From NCBI RefSeq assembly GCF_032118995.1, contig NC_092666.1, positions 12,474,501 to 12,538,500 on the forward strand: a stretch of DNA of 64,000 nucleotides, given 5' to 3'. This DNA comes from Asterias amurensis. Lineage: Eukaryota > Echinodermata > Asteroidea > Forcipulatida > Asteriidae. Below are positions 10,045-21,724 of this stretch, one piece after another; the first letter of the stretch is position 1; every line of letters begins with the position of its first letter. The position numbers and the translations under genes were made by a program. The notes beneath the pieces are model-generated. The model worked only from the letters and a program-made list of their open reading frames with translations, searched no databases and had not been told where the DNA came from.

Positions 10045-10292
10045 GCTACAGCGCATACAGCAGCCACAGCCAGGAACACTTGGGCAAACCCTTTCTTTTT
10101 TTTTGATAAGGGCACTGCATTTCTTTTACATGCATTACAAAACACATGAGACAAAGGACGAAGCAATGGTTTAATTGTCTTGCCAAGGACACAAGTGTCA
10201 CGGATGGGGATTCGAACCCACACTCTGCTGATCAGAAACACCAGAGTTTGAATTCGGTGCTCTTAACCGCTCGGCCACGACATTTCCTGAGC
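10045..10292 (-). mobile_element. tRNA-Leu/Ser-like SINE (S2)
   Basis: On the minus strand 'gtggccgagcggttaagagc' (A-box half of a class II tRNA) leads, about 60 bases on, to B box GGGTTCGAATCCC, followed by a tail. Relatives at 40999-41240 (+) and 43260-43525 (-) share head and tail, so this is a SINE family with a long-variable-arm tRNA ancestor, not a tRNA gene. Confidence 0.75.
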
Positions 10293-10379
10293 TGGGGTAA
10301 AACAAGCTGTTTTCAGTATTAATCAATGCATGTTTTTTAAATAAAATGTTCTTTAATAATTTTTCTTGTTCTGGGGTCT

Positions 10380-10870
10380 GTACATTCATTAAAAAAGTGA
10401 ACAAAAAATTAATTTCAAACAATTTGCAGTTCCTTTTTAAGAGTATATTTATATCCAATTTTCACACATTGGGCCCTGTAGCGATGGAGAAAACAAAGAA
10501 AGCGCGTTTTTACACAAATCGAAAGAAAACAAATTAATTCATTTTCTTGAAGTATTTTTTTTTTTTTCTGAGATGTTAATCATAGAAAACGGAAACGAGA
10601 AATTGGGAAATAAAGTTCATTTCTCCCAAGAGGCTGGCGTGTATTTTTGATATAAAAACTAAACACATGGGTCCTGTTAGATGAGCAAGGAAAACGAGCT
10701 GTTTTCACATAATCAATTAAATGTTTATATCTTCTTGACAGAAAATTCATTCTTCTGAAGGGTTGCAGTTGTTAATCATTGCAAATTTAAAGAAAAAAAA
10801 AAAGAAAAAGGTGGAATGCACTTTTCAGAAGTAATTTGAAAAGACATCTGTATAGCATTTTGTACATGAG
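10380..10870. repeat. Diverged continuation of the 125-bp array
   Basis: Pieces recur in order with drift: 'acacattgggccctgt', 'aagaggctggcgtg', 'acacatgggtcctg', 'gcaaggaaaacgagctgttt'. They match the 8400-8700 units, so the satellite once extended here and has been broken up by SINE and MITE insertions. Confidence 0.55.
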
Positions 10871-11229
10871 CCCATCAGTGCACCATTTAAACTAAATAAT
10901 GTTTTCAAGGTGTGTTTATTGTGTGTCCTACAATAAAGTGAAACTGTTTTTCATGCGTATGAGCGCAGCGAAGGAGCATGAAAATGAGGTGATATCTTGC
11001 ATGGTATGGTACAATCTACTCTTTAATGATTTTTTTTCCTACTCTTGAAAGATTTTTTTTCTCTGGAAATGTTCGCCTTGTTTCAGGCTAGACAGCCCTT
11101 GTACTATATAAAATATTCATTCTTTTTTCTCCTTAAACTAAATACCAAACGCCTGCTATAAAAAAGCGCCTTAATCATTGATGTCGTGCAGTTTGTGAAG
11201 AAACTATAAATGAATAGTAAACTTGCGGG

Positions 11230-11345
11230 TACAACCATGTGTAAATCTCTTTAGTTTGTGTGATGGTTGGCTCTGAGAAGAGCCGGTTTGGTATCGAAGT
11301 TTCGAACAGTAAACTCTGCTCGTCTTCAGGATGCTTGGCAGAGGA
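11230..11345 (+). repeat. Dispersed hairpin-containing repeat
   Basis: 'cgaagtttcgaacagtaaac' and 'tctgctcgtcttcagga' have the same layout as the 8790-8900 repeat with a different stem sequence. Confidence 0.45.
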
Positions 11346-11394
11346 GGTGCAGTTTGATGTTTTAAATTTGGTTGTGTGTGTGAGGTAATTGTTA

Positions 11395-12190
11395 GACTAA
11401 AAATCACTACGTGGTGATTTTTCGCATACGGCTTTTCTATTTCTGTGACGTCACTCTACAGAAGTGTAGTTTGTTTTTACGAATCAATCTACGGTTGAGT
11501 GTACAAACGAAGTGATAGTTCAACTTGAAAATGTTTGTTTTTCCCAAAGAACCATTATGTGGAAAAAAGATTTTTGGCCGATTTGATCCCAAAATTTTGA
11601 TTTAAAATTCAATAGATATTTTGATGGGGGTCGAGAAAGTTACAAGCTTTCATTTGAGCCATTGCTCAAAATAGTGCGCCAATTATTAGTAGCAGTGAAA
11701 TAAAGTGCTCAAAATTAGTTTTTGTCGGGATCCCGACAATATATCACGTGACCAATTCTTATGAGTATTATAAGAAACGTTTTAATTTTTTGTCATGGTT
11801 CCTGACCATTAAAAATAAAAGTTAAACTTTTTGTCGTTAGAGCGGGTGACACTCTTTGAAATACCATTCACTCAAAAGAAATCTATTTTGTAATGTTTGA
11901 GGCCAAAAATCTGACATAGCATCTTTAAGCTGAAAAAAATATTTTAAATAATAATAGTAATGATATTGCAATGTCCCAACCATTTTTTACGTTAAACAAT
12001 TTACCTTAGTAAATAACCTAAAATTAATATATAAAAAAAAAACCATTGTACTCGATAATGTTGCAAGCACTGCCAATAAATTTTTACAGATAGTGATAAA
12101 TGTGACCAAACATCGTTTGAAAAAGGACAAAATTGTGCCTAGTTAAAGTCAGAGAATAGACTCGGAAGTGTAGATTCGTTGGTCTTTTAT
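11395..12190. mobile_element. Dispersed element M9 (about 0.8 kb)
   Basis: Two segments ('acgtcactctacagaagtgt' with 'acggttgagtgtacaaacga', and 'gtgtagattcgttgg' near 12170) match, inverted, the sequences at 29630-29790 and 29195-29225. No coding frame is seen. A non-autonomous DNA element is likely; its ends are not fixed. Confidence 0.45.
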
Positions 12191-13019
12191 TTCGTACGTA
12201 ACATATCGGGGTACCGCCGCCGTGCGGCGTGCGCCTTGATTAAAGGCTACATTGGTGATCTATATAAAGCACATTATGCTATATTTAGGGTCAATGACCT
12301 AGGGTCAGAGATCAAACTCTAAGTGCCTCCACATCAAAATATGTACGTGTTTTGGCAACGAGTTTAGGCACGAAGTTTTTATCACACACGTATGCACAGT
12401 ATTGTTCGGTATATCCACCGCACTTTGATTGATGTGGTTGGTCCATAGGAAACAATAGAAACCTCACCTTCCTGGTACCCGGCTATTTTTAAGGTGATTT
12501 TTTTTTGGTAAAGGTTAACATGAACACAATAGTTTTATGAAAGCTTTTTATCTAAGATCAAATGCTCATACTGAATAATATCGTTACGGTGGAAGAGAAC
12601 TAAATTTGAACAACAATGAACAACAATGAACAACATTTTATTTGATTTTTGTAATATTTTATTTCAGCCACATCCCACAGCGCAAGTGCCATTAACAGGA
12701 GATACAAACATTAAATTACATAAAACAGCGCAATAAAATAATGCGAAAGAATACACTAACGGACAAAACATGACGCTTAAAATGGCAAAAGGTTTTAAAA
12801 GGACAATATTTATTAATCAGTAGCGTTTTTACAAGTCAGCTGTGAAAAACGGAAACACAAAGTGATGTATTTTTTTTTTCTTGATGTGGAGTTATGCAAC
12901 TCCGTTTATTCAACAACAAAACATCAGCGACAACATACATCAATAAAACAAGCTGCAATGCAATACATACTGCTATTATATAACAGATTAAATGAGCTAC
13001 GGGATGTAATACATAGATG
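12191..13019. other. No gene recognised
   Basis: AT-rich non-coding sequence. A short direct repeat 'gaacaacaat' lies near 12610-12635. Nothing protein-like on either strand. Confidence 0.5.
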
Positions 13020-13538
13020 CATTTATTTATTTATTTATTTAATGTTTATTTATTTAAAGATCTTTTTACATGATACCATAATCAGCACAACAGCTGTATT
13101 ACTTTATGGTCCTGTGTAATACAAAAAGGAAAAAGGAAAAGGGAAAACATTACTTAAACAAAATACAAACAGTCAGAGTAAAAAAAATTTACAATTAAAA
13201 AAAAACAAAAACAGAAGAACAACATGAGGATTAATATATACTTAAAAATTGATTTATTTATACATTTTTTTAAACCACCCCAAAAAATTATACGATGCAT
13301 TTTGGGCCTCAGTTGGTAATTTATTCCATATAGCAGCACCAGAATAATTAAAAGATTGCTTAAAACATTCCATGTTAGGATTAGGGAGAACAACATGAAG
13401 ATAATCAGCATTTCTAGTATTGAACACATGCCCATCAAAGTACATCTCAATATTATTACCAAGTCTGTCTGGTGCTAAACCATTAACACTTTTATCCATC
13501 CCCCACACAAAATGCTTAAATGCTTTTACTTGCACAGT
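13020..13538 (-). pseudogene. 3' end of a non-LTR retrotransposon (reverse transcriptase C-terminus)
   Basis: The minus-strand frame 13254-13535 encodes a tail like those ending CR1/Jockey-type polyproteins: NGLAP near the start, then a NTRNADYLHVVLPN segment, then CFKQSFNYSGAAIWNKLP and a final basic stretch. The 3' side ends in an AAATAAAT microsatellite at 13020-13050, typical of LINE tails. The upstream reverse transcriptase and endonuclease are absent, so it is a 5'-truncated dead copy. Confidence 0.75.
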
Positions 13539-13670
13539 ATGCGTATCTTTTTATTCCTTGAGTTTATGTCTGCACCTGCTAGTTTGCACCTCAAACAATG
13601 TGCGAGTATACTCCAGAGGAGGTTTCTGCACAGTTATAGGAAGATGATGATGATGATGATACAAATGCAG

Positions 13671-13836
13671 GGGTCGATTTCACAAAGAGTTAGGACTCGT
13701 CTTATCTCTAGTTAGGACGAGTAACTCGTCCTAGCTTAGGATTAATCTTAAGGTCTGCATGCAACAGTGCAGGGTTGGGACTCGTCCACAGTCCTAAGAT
13801 TAGTCTTAAGTTAGGAAGAGTTTTGTGAAATCGACG
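13671..13836. mobile_element. M7 MITE
   Basis: Ends are inverted repeats GGTCGATTTCACAAAG and CTTTTGTGAAATCGAC-like. Inside are repeated TTAGGACGAGT/ACTCGTCCTA and TAGGATTAATCTTA palindromes. Further copies at 43091-43245 and 56380-56541. Confidence 0.8.
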
Positions 13837-14011
13837 GCAGGCTAAAAAGAAATTCCTCCTCTGTTCAAAAGTCTGCCAAGAAAGAGTTCTCATTATATCA
13901 TCATCACCATGAAATTTTCATAAGTGAAAACCATTAGCAACAATCCTGGCAGCTCTTTTTTAAGTCTAAGTAGAGTCTTACTACTTGTCAACGAACAGTT
14001 ACATGTATAAT

Positions 14012-14336
14012 ATAGATTTTCTCGGTCAATTTAACCTCCCTCCAAGCTATTCTATTTCGCCCAAAATTGAATGCAACTGAAAAGGGTCATTCGATTTCGT
14101 TTTTTGATCAGTCAATTTAACAATTCATCAAAGCAGCATTCAAATTCGCAAACGCTTCTTGAGGCGTGTGTGTCACGAATAAGAATGACGATACGCTAAA
14201 TTGAACGAAATTGAATGGTCGAAATCTGAATTTGAAACGCACTAACAACTGGAGAGGCAAAACAGCTTTAATTCGAACGCACGATAATGAAATTGACTGC
14301 TGATTTGCCGAATTTGACAGAGAAAACCTATTTTAT
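14012..14336. mobile_element. M6 MITE
   Basis: Runs from GATTTTCTCGGTCAATTTAA to GACAGAGAAAACCTA and matches, inverted, the longer copy inside intron 2 of the minus-strand TRIM gene (17423-17832), e.g. 'cttcttgaggcgtgtgtgtc' and 'aactggagaggcaaaacag'. Confidence 0.75.
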
Positions 14337-15008
14337 GTAAGACCAGATGCATACCTGCCAAAGACTGTTTTTGAATGCTCCTTTTTTTAACTGATGTGCG
14401 TTTTTTATGCCCATAATTTGAATCTGAGATTGTGTAACACTTTTAAAATTAAAGTTAGGGCGGAGTAAACAAACTGATATCTTGTTAAATCACCAAATTA
14501 CTTTAGAGTGAAATGTTTATACAAACGCTTTTACTATATCGGAAGCTGCTATTGCCACTTTAAGAATGACTACCTCCCCTTTAAGAACGGGAAGGAAAAG
14601 GGCAGCAACAATGACATCAACTCAAAAACTCAAACAATGACAGCAACTTAGACCTGGATAATAATGGCTGCAAAATAGACATGGACAACAGAGAAGTCAA
14701 AAAGCAGTATTAAAAAATGGAAGCTGGTTACCTTGAAAAAATGTGAAAATACTCTAAAAGCACCGGTGTCAGAATTTACCTGGATCCCAAATTACGGGCC
14801 CCTTCTCATTCAACAAATGAGATTTAGCTCGTATTTTACGTCAGTTTGACCCTTTTCTGCCTTTCTTAAGTAATTTTGACACAGATTCTGGGTCACTATG
14901 ACCCAGAAACCGAACAGAGTTTTAAGAGTATACCAAGACAATGTACATTGCAAGCTAAAGTGTCTTAACATTTAACAAAGAAATATTGTTACAATTTAAT
15001 TGTTACGA
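14337..15008. other. No gene; weak TRIM-flank similarity
   Basis: Non-coding. 'aagtaattttgac' with 'tgacccagaaa' near 14870-14910 resembles the flank upstream of TRIM copy 1 (3915-3995), perhaps a shared repeat. Confidence 0.4.
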
Positions 15009-15568
15009 TTTAAAGTCACCTGGAAGTGGTATTTTTTCACTAACATATGTTTTGATGAGTGGAATGTGAATTAAACAGTTAACTAAGGTTTTAAACAATC
15101 AGTTCTTATGTTATTTACAAACTTAAGAGTAGACCCCGACCCGAGAGGGCGCTGTTCGTGACGTAAATCGAGGCAGACTTTGCCTGTAATGCGTAGAGTA
15201 AACACAATTGCAAAGTACATGTACGGACCAAGTCGTGAGTTTGTACGTTTCAAAAAAAAAAAAAAAAATTTCCGGCAATGCCGACCAGGTGTATTGCTGC
15301 TGAATGCAGAAAAACACTTTTTGAAATGTACCAACTCACGACTTGGACGTACATGTACTTTGCACGTGTGTTTACTATACGCATTGCAGGCAAAGTCTGC
15401 CTCGATTGACGTCACAAAAGGGGTAGGCGGAGTCAGCCCCTCAAACAACTTTATATATTTTTTAAACAAAAATCGTGACAAACAATTACTAAAATAATTG
15501 TTTTATTGTTCGTAAGCATATACTCTTATGTTTGAAAGAAGAAAAAATCTATTTCCAGGTGACTTTAA
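15009..15568. mobile_element. M4 palindromic MITE (about 560 bp)
   Basis: Begins TTTAAAGTCACCTGGAAGTG and ends 'atttccaggtgactttaa'. The inner arms are inverted copies ('gtaaacacaattgcaaagta', 'ccaagtcgtgag') around a centre near 15270 that includes an A-run. Open frames on both strands arise from the palindrome. Second copy at 22266-22787. Confidence 0.8.
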
Positions 15569-16095
15569 GTTTCTGGAATAATAACGTAGTTAGTATTGTG
15601 GCAATGATTGAATGCAAATGAGACAACTTTTTTCTTCAAAATTCTTAGCCTTACAATTGTATTGACTCTAACTATAATTAAACTGCACCATTGATTATTA
15701 TTTCAAACAATGGGTTGCCATAACTTTTGATATAAAATATATTAACTTATTAAAGAGAACACAATGTGCTACATTTTGTCAGAAGTGGTTCCGCAAGTCG
15801 TCTGGGCGTGAAATCATGCTTCATGTTTGTTCTCATAATATGTCTTCTTGCTTTACTGGAAAACATACAAAGAGCCATCCAACATGTTCGATCATTCCAC
15901 GAATCTCTTGGGAACACTTTGCAGAAATAGTTCATGTTTTTTTTCTGATTCATATGCAAGCTCGACTGTTTTAAAAGGAATATCAATCCCACCTTAAAGG
16001 AACACGTTGCCTTTGATCGGATTGAAGCTTAATGTATGCTTTAACCTTTTTAAGAATCCGTTTGATAAAATTTGTCTAGTGATTTTGTAAGCATA
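15569..16095. other. No gene; short M2 remnant
   Basis: AT-rich. An M2 left-end fragment ('ttaaaggaacacgttgcc') lies at 15995-16027, about 100 bp before the complete M2 element. Confidence 0.5.
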
Positions 16096-16480
16096 TTAAA
16101 GGAACACATTGCCTTGGATCGGACGAGTTCAAAACTGCGTTTATAACTGTTTGTTATAAAATGCGTATGGTTGGAAAGATGTTTTAAAAGTAGAATACAA
16201 TGATCCACACAAATTTGCCTCGAAATAGCGTGGTTTTCATTTAATTTGCGAACTACGACGGTCGGCCATTATGAAAGTCAAAAAATTGACTCCCATATTA
16301 ATGGCCGACCGTGTTAGTCGACGAGGTAAAAGGAAAACTGTGCAACTTCGAGGCGTGTTTGTGTGAATCGTTGTATTATACCTTTACAACATCTTTCCAA
16401 CCATATGCATTTGATAACAAACGGTTACCAACGCTTTTCAAAGACCACTCGACCGATTTTAAGGCAACGTGTTCCTTTAA
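16096..16480. mobile_element. M2 MITE, full-length palindrome
   Basis: TTAAAGGAACACATTGCC to its complement ending TTAA, with the GTCGGCCAT...ATGGCCGAC centre near 16260-16310. Confidence 0.85.
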
Positions 16481-16600
16481 GATTTCAGAGTTATTTGCAT
16501 CCTTCTTGCAGATACTCATCAAGGGTGGCTAGTTTGCCTTGTTTGGGGCGAACAAGCATTCTGACTGATTAGTTTAATAAATAATGCAGTGGACGAAATA

Positions 16601-19600
16601 TTATACTCTTTGGTAAACTTTCACTCCTTTATCGTCTGCTGCTGCCAAGTGTTGACCATCTTCCGTGAGTGTGATTCCATTTGGTTGATTCAGACCCTGA
16701 ATTATACAGGAGAGGAACTTCCCATCACCATCATAACGATGGATATGGCTACCATAACCATAACCAACTACAACGTAGATACATGAGCTGTCGCAGCATA
16801 CGCCCCTGCAGTAGATAACAGGCTGACCATTCATGGTGGGTTTGATGGTGACTAGGGTAGCACCTTGGTCATCGATAACAATAACTTGGTTATTGAAGCC
16901 ACTGACAACCACTCTGTCATTGAAGTCAATGGCCAAGAACGTTGGTGTCTTCAGTGATATGCGGGTAATCGGAGTTTGCCTACCATCAGGATGGTGTATT
17001 TTTATCATGTTTTCTCTGGGATGTCCTAACAGTAAAGTGCCGTCTTTCCTTGTACAAATACTCGTGTGGTCAGTGAATGTTTTCTGCAACAAACGAGATT
17101 TCGTGTAGTTCATGGATCCTCTGAAGGGACAATTAAAACTAAATGTTAAAAACTATTTGAAATAATATTTCATTTCCACGCAATACTGTTTCATTGGTTC
17201 CGATATCAACGGTTCTCTTCTCACTCAGCTTAAAATAGTATAATATCAATTTGATTTAATTTAATTAGAAAGTAACATCAACTTTACAAAGCGAACAAAC
17301 AAACCATCAAACACAGTGACAGGCTGGTTATGATACTTGGAAGTTTAATGGCAAACAAGGCTCTACCGGCAGCTGCTCAACTATTTCGTTCCCTCTAAAA
17401 AGTATTTCGCTACCTCTAAATACTAGGTTTTCTCGGTCAAATGCGGCAAATGAGCAGTCGATTTCATTTTCATGCGTTCGGATAAAAGCTGTTTTGCCTC
17501 TCCAGTTGTTAGTGCATTTCAAATTCAGAATTCTGCCATTCAATATCGTTTTGAGTCGAATCAAATTAGCACTCTGTTCAATTTAGTAAATCGTCATTCT
17601 TTTTCGTGACAGACACGCCTCAAGAAGCGTCTACGAAATTGAATGCTCCTTTGATGATTTCTGAAATTGAGTGATTATTTTGTTAAATCGAATGACGCAA
17701 CATTACATGAAACTAATCATAAAACGAAATCGAATTACCCTTTTCAGTAGCATTCGATTTCGCGCAAAATAGAATAGCTTGATGGTTAAACTGGCTGCCC
17801 ATTTGCCGAAATTGACAAAGAAAACCTATAGTATATGTCGCTACCTCAATTTGTTACGTGCATTCGAAATACTATTTCATTCCCTCGAAATAGCAATTCG
17901 ATGGTAGCTATTTCAGGGGAACGAAATAATAGTTTGAGGGGATGAAATAGTATTACGAGGAAACAAAATGATTTTGAGGGAACAAAATGAGTATTTTTCG
18001 GAAGGAATGATTGTTTGGTGGTAACGAAATAATTTGTTGATGCGATGAAATGAATTCAATTCATGTGCTGTACCTTTTCTTTTGGTTTATATCTTGTGGG
18101 ACTTCGTATAACCGATGAGAAGCTAGCGTGAAATCCTCATTGTATATCTGAACACCTCCGTTGCCATCGGCAACCACCGGGCCATAGTGAAAAGATGCAA
18201 TGCCACATTGACCTGAAATAAAACAAAATTATATAATAGACACCCTGTAATGATGGCATAAAAGCTTAATTAATTTTTCAATTGTTTGTATTGCTTGCCT
18301 GTAATAAATTTAGTTTAAAAGCGGTGAAATGTTGGTGCATGCTGAATTTGACCCGCAATCAAACCCAAACAACGCCCGCAGTTGTGAATCGACCATCAGA
18401 TATCATCAGTCCATATCTTTATAAATTTCTTCAAAGTTTCATAATTGGTAAAATGTTCTCTCTTTTTCTGTCACCATTTAATTTAATCGAAATATATTTT
18501 ATCAGAACACTTACGTCCGTCTAGTTGTATAGTTTTTGCAACTTTACCAGCAGTGTTGAAGATAGCCATTCGTCCATCAGTGGTAGTTCCTGCAAGCTTA
18601 TCACCCCGCAGAGCTGTTACATCCCAAAACGACATTGGTCCATACCTCCCCAAATCGCCACCGACTTCACAACGCAACTCCCACTTACTTCCGACATCTA
18701 GTTTGCCTAGTTCAATGGACACAGTCTTATCTAGGCGCTGATAGTGGAAATTGGCATCAATTTGAGGGGGGACATAACAACGTAAGAAAGTCAAGTCTTG
18801 GTTGATGATTGGAAATAAAGACAGAAAGTCGCTTTCTGAGCCTTTGTTGGTGACATCTCTTGCAATGGTCAGCGTATGTTGTTTCCTCTGAAGCAAAGAT
18901 TTCATTGATTTGATGTGTTCTTCAAATGCTGTGGTATGATCCTTCTTAAGAACCCGGATCTCTCCAAGAATTCGGTCTTCTTCGGCGTTCACCTTGTCCC
19001 TCAGCTGATCTGCTCCAATCTTTACCTCCTGCACTGTTTGTGCAATTTTTCTTTCGAAGTCTTGCCGAGCAGGGTATTTATTCTCTAAACATTTCTTAAA
19101 ATATTTGATTTCTTTGGTGAACATGGGGAAGATTTCATTCCAAGCTTTCTTGTATTTGGAAGAGGCTGTCGCGCGATCAATGTACTGATGCTCGGGTTTG
19201 CAATGGTCTACAACAACACAGTCACGACAAATCAAGACATGACATGTCTCACAGTAGAATCGATTGATCTCCCCTTTGTGCTTGATGCATGTGACCTCCT
19301 TCTGTTCCTCTGGTAGAGTCACCTTCCCCCTGCAAATATTTTCCAAGGTTCCGACTATGTGATCGGCCATACCTTTGATCCGGGGGTGAATTTTCATGCA
19401 GCTCTGGCAGATATTCTGAGAGCAGTTTAAACAATGATGTGTAACCTCGTTCTCAGAACACAATTCACAAGTGCGTCGTGCTCCATCTGTTATTTTGGCA
19501 ACCTTCTCCTGGAGCTCAACTTTTTCCCTCAGTGTGATTAGGAACCCGTTGGTCTTGAGGCCACCGATGCCCCCAGGCACTGGTAGTCGTGTCTCTTGCC

Positions 19601-19772
19601 GACATAATGGACAAGTTTTTACAACATCGTTGCCATAGTATTGAACCAAACATTTTTCACAGAAGCTGTGAACGCAACTGAGGATTTTGGGATTTGTGTA
19701 CCGTTCAAAACAGATACCACATTCCAAAAAGTCTTTACCAATTTCCTGTAGTACGGCAGATGCACTCGCCAT
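16601..19772 (-). CDS. TRIM-NHL type E3 ubiquitin ligase, copy 2 (three exons, intact)
   Basis: Minus-strand exons 19772-18515, 18212-18074 and 17120-16601 have canonical GT-AG sites with phases 1 and 2, giving about 638 residues. Order: RING C3HC4 (C18, C21, C33, H35, C38, C41, C54, C57), B-box 1, B-box 2 ending near residue 200, a long coiled coil, then NHL-type propeller blades over exons 1-3 (motifs such as SHIHRYDGDGKFL and LNQPNGITLTEDGQHL). The family (TRIM2/3, TRIM45 and TRIM56-like genes, greatly expanded in echinoderms) attaches ubiquitin via the RING while the propeller binds targets; no particular vertebrate orthologue can be named. No stop or frameshift is seen. Intron 2 has gained an M6 MITE. 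Its plus-strand paralogue at 4131 is clearly related but damaged. Confidence 0.88.
17423..17832. mobile_element. M6 MITE inside TRIM copy 2 intron 2
   Basis: Inverted ends GGTTTTCTCGGTC and GACAAAGAAAACC flanked by TA on both sides, which suggests a TA target duplication (mariner-like). It interrupts the CGAAATA tract and is absent from the matching intron of copy 1, so it inserted after the duplication. Confidence 0.75.
17833..18060. repeat. CGAAATA tract in TRIM copy 2 intron 2
   Basis: Same degenerate composition as 5925-6265 ('ttccctcgaaatagcaattc', 'gaacgaaataatagtttgag'). Confidence 0.6.
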
Positions 19773-20169
19773 GTTATCTACGTGTGAAAAAATAAAGACA
19801 CATTAGAACTTAAATTTAGAAACGAAACATAAAGAACATTTTTTTTTTTTTAGTATTGCACATCACCTTTCGGTCAGAATCGTCTTGGCTCCTTGTCCCG
19901 TTGGGCCCGACTCAATCCTGGGGTAATTTGACACATTAATGTGTAAAAATTACCTTGAAATGGGTCACAATTACAAACATCCAAAATGAAACTAGAATTA
20001 AATTTAAAACCATTTTCCGGGTCAACCAGAGCTGGAACCACTAGCACTCTCCCAAGAGGGCCTAAGGCTTTGTACTTTGCCGAAAAGACTGCCTTTGCAC
20101 CCAACCCAGCCGGGCGGGAGCCCCGCCCGCCACCTCGGTCGTGCATTGATGACGGACCGTTCTTTTGGG
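19773..20169 (-). promoter_or_regulatory. 5' flank of TRIM copy 2
   Basis: Contains the inverted counterparts of the blocks before copy 1 ('cagccgggcgggagccccgc', 'gggcccgactcaatcc'). Just beyond, a LINE insertion separates it from the rest of the arm. A GC-rich stretch at 20095-20140 is a promoter candidate. Confidence 0.45.
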
Positions 20170-20265
20170 GTGCAGGGTCGTGAGGGACGGAGCGCCGCAG
20201 CGGCTGGCCCCCACAAGCACTCTCCCATGAAGGCCCCCTTATATCAATAGCATGGCATTACTAGT
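20170..20265. repeat. 96-bp direct repeat flanking a LINE (copy A)
   Basis: From 'gtgcagggtcgtgaggg' to 'catggcattactagt'; differs from 21111-21205 at about four positions. The sequence belongs to the TRIM upstream region. The pair is best read as an unusually long target-site duplication, with segmental duplication as the alternative. Confidence 0.8.
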
Positions 20266-21110
20266 AGTAATAGGCATCCGTCAGTCAATACTGACGATGG
20301 ACTGCGCTCGGGGGTTGTCCTCTCTCTTGCAGCTGCGGCTGTGGCTGAGAAGTCCAATTCTTGCATGGCAGTCTCTGCCACAGTTGTTGCAGACATACGA
20401 GGAGGGGGCTGACACAGGGGTGGGGGCTGCTACTCGCAATTTCCTCCTCTGCCTCTTCTCCTGCAGCAAGGAAGTGCGCCTCTCTTCAGCGTGGTGGACC
20501 CCTGTGGCGACTGTCTGCCTCCAGGCGCTGCGTTCTTGAGCAGCTTCCTCCCAGCTGTTGGGGTCTATGCCTGCCTGCCTCATGTCGCGTCTGCATACGT
20601 CCTTGAATCGTAGGTACGGGCCACCAATTGGCCTGGAGCCTGATGAAAGTGCGCCATAAAGGATTGCTCTTGGCGGCCGACGGGCGTCCATCCTATGGAC
20701 GTGACCAAGCCATCTGAGGCGGCGCTGGCTCAACATGGCGAACATGCTGGTTGAGTGGGCACGTTCTAGGACTTCAGTGTTTGGAACCTTCTCCTGCCAT
20801 GTAATGCCCAAGATGCGGCGTAGGCAGCGCAGGTGGAAGCTGTTCAGCCGTTTTTCTTGTCTGATGTAGGTGGTCCAGGCCTCACTGCCGTATAACAGAG
20901 TGCTGGTGACGCATGCTTGGTAGACCTGGATTTTTGTGTGCACGGCTAGGTTCTTATTTAGCCACACTCTCTTTGCCACCCTGGCCATCACTGCGGCGGC
21001 TCTGGCAAGACGGGTGCTCAATTCTGCGTCAAGTGACAGATTGCTGGAGACTGTTGACCCGAGGTACGTGAAGGAGTCCACACAGTCAAGAGTCGTGTGG
21101 GTGCAGGGTC
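20266..21110 (-). pseudogene. 5'-truncated RTE-like LINE, C-terminal ORF
   Basis: The minus-strand frame from about 21100 to 20281 encodes the last 270 or so residues of a non-LTR polyprotein: YLGSTVSSNLSLDAEL, KIQVYQACVTSTLLYGSEAW, LRRILGITWQEKVPN and RLRWLGHVHRMD, ending with a CNNCGRDCHARIGLLSHSR zinc-knuckle-like motif. These are typical of the region after the reverse transcriptase in RTE-like LINEs. The catalytic YADD region and the endonuclease are missing. The frame opens by chance 50 residues earlier, in the flanking repeat. Only about 15 bp separate the stop from the flanking repeat, so the 3' UTR is very short. Confidence 0.82.
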
Positions 21111-21205
21111 GTGCAGGGTCGTGAGGGACGGAGCGCCGCAGCGACTGGCCCCACAAGCACTCTCCCGTGAAGGCCCCCTTATATCAATAACATGGCATTA
21201 CTAGT
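21111..21205. repeat. 95-bp direct repeat flanking a LINE (copy B)
   Basis: Partner of 20170-20265. Its first ten bases (gtgcagggtc) also occur once more at 21101-21110, a small extra duplication at the truncated 5' end of the LINE. Confidence 0.8.
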
Positions 21206-21212
21206 GGGCTCG

Positions 21213-21598
21213 TTAAAGGCAGTGGACACTATTGGTATATTACTCAAAATAATTATTGGCATAAAACCTTACTTGGTGACAAGTAATAGGGAGAGATTGA
21301 TGGTATAAAACATTGTGAGAAACGGCTCCCTCTGAAGTGCCATAGTTTTAGAGAAAGACGTAATTTTCCACGAATTTGATTTTGAGACCTCAGATTTAGA
21401 ACTTGAGGTCTCGAAATCAACCATTTAAACGCACACAACTTCGTGTGACAAGAGTGTTTTTTCTTTCATTATTATCTCGCAAGTTCGATGACCGATTGAG
21501 CTCAAATTTTCACAGGTTTGTTATTTTATGCATATGTTGAGATACACCAACTGTGAAGGCTATCTTTGAAAATTACCAATAGTGTCCACTGCCTTTAA
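21213..21598. mobile_element. M1 MITE, full length
   Basis: TTAAAGGCAGTGGACACTAT to its complement ending TTAA. Confidence 0.85.
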
Positions 21599-21724
21599 GG
21601 TTGCTATAATCATTTGTGTATCTCATTTTGGGGAAAGAACCATATGGCCTATACCAGTCTATAGTTTTTCTAATAATATTCGGTCAATAGAGGTCCGATA
21701 TTGGCAATAAAACAAATAAAACTT

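Noticed and set aside
13154..13462. Hydrophobic 102-codon minus-strand frame
   Set aside because: Overlaps the LINE C-terminal frame out of phase; its hydrophobicity comes from T-rich sequence.
15083..15497. Overlapping open frames of 105-132 codons
   Set aside because: They are opposite-strand readings of the M4 palindrome and mirror each other's sequence.
20252..20606. Plus-strand open frames over the LINE
   Set aside because: Antisense of the recognisable LINE polyprotein, with no protein features of their own.
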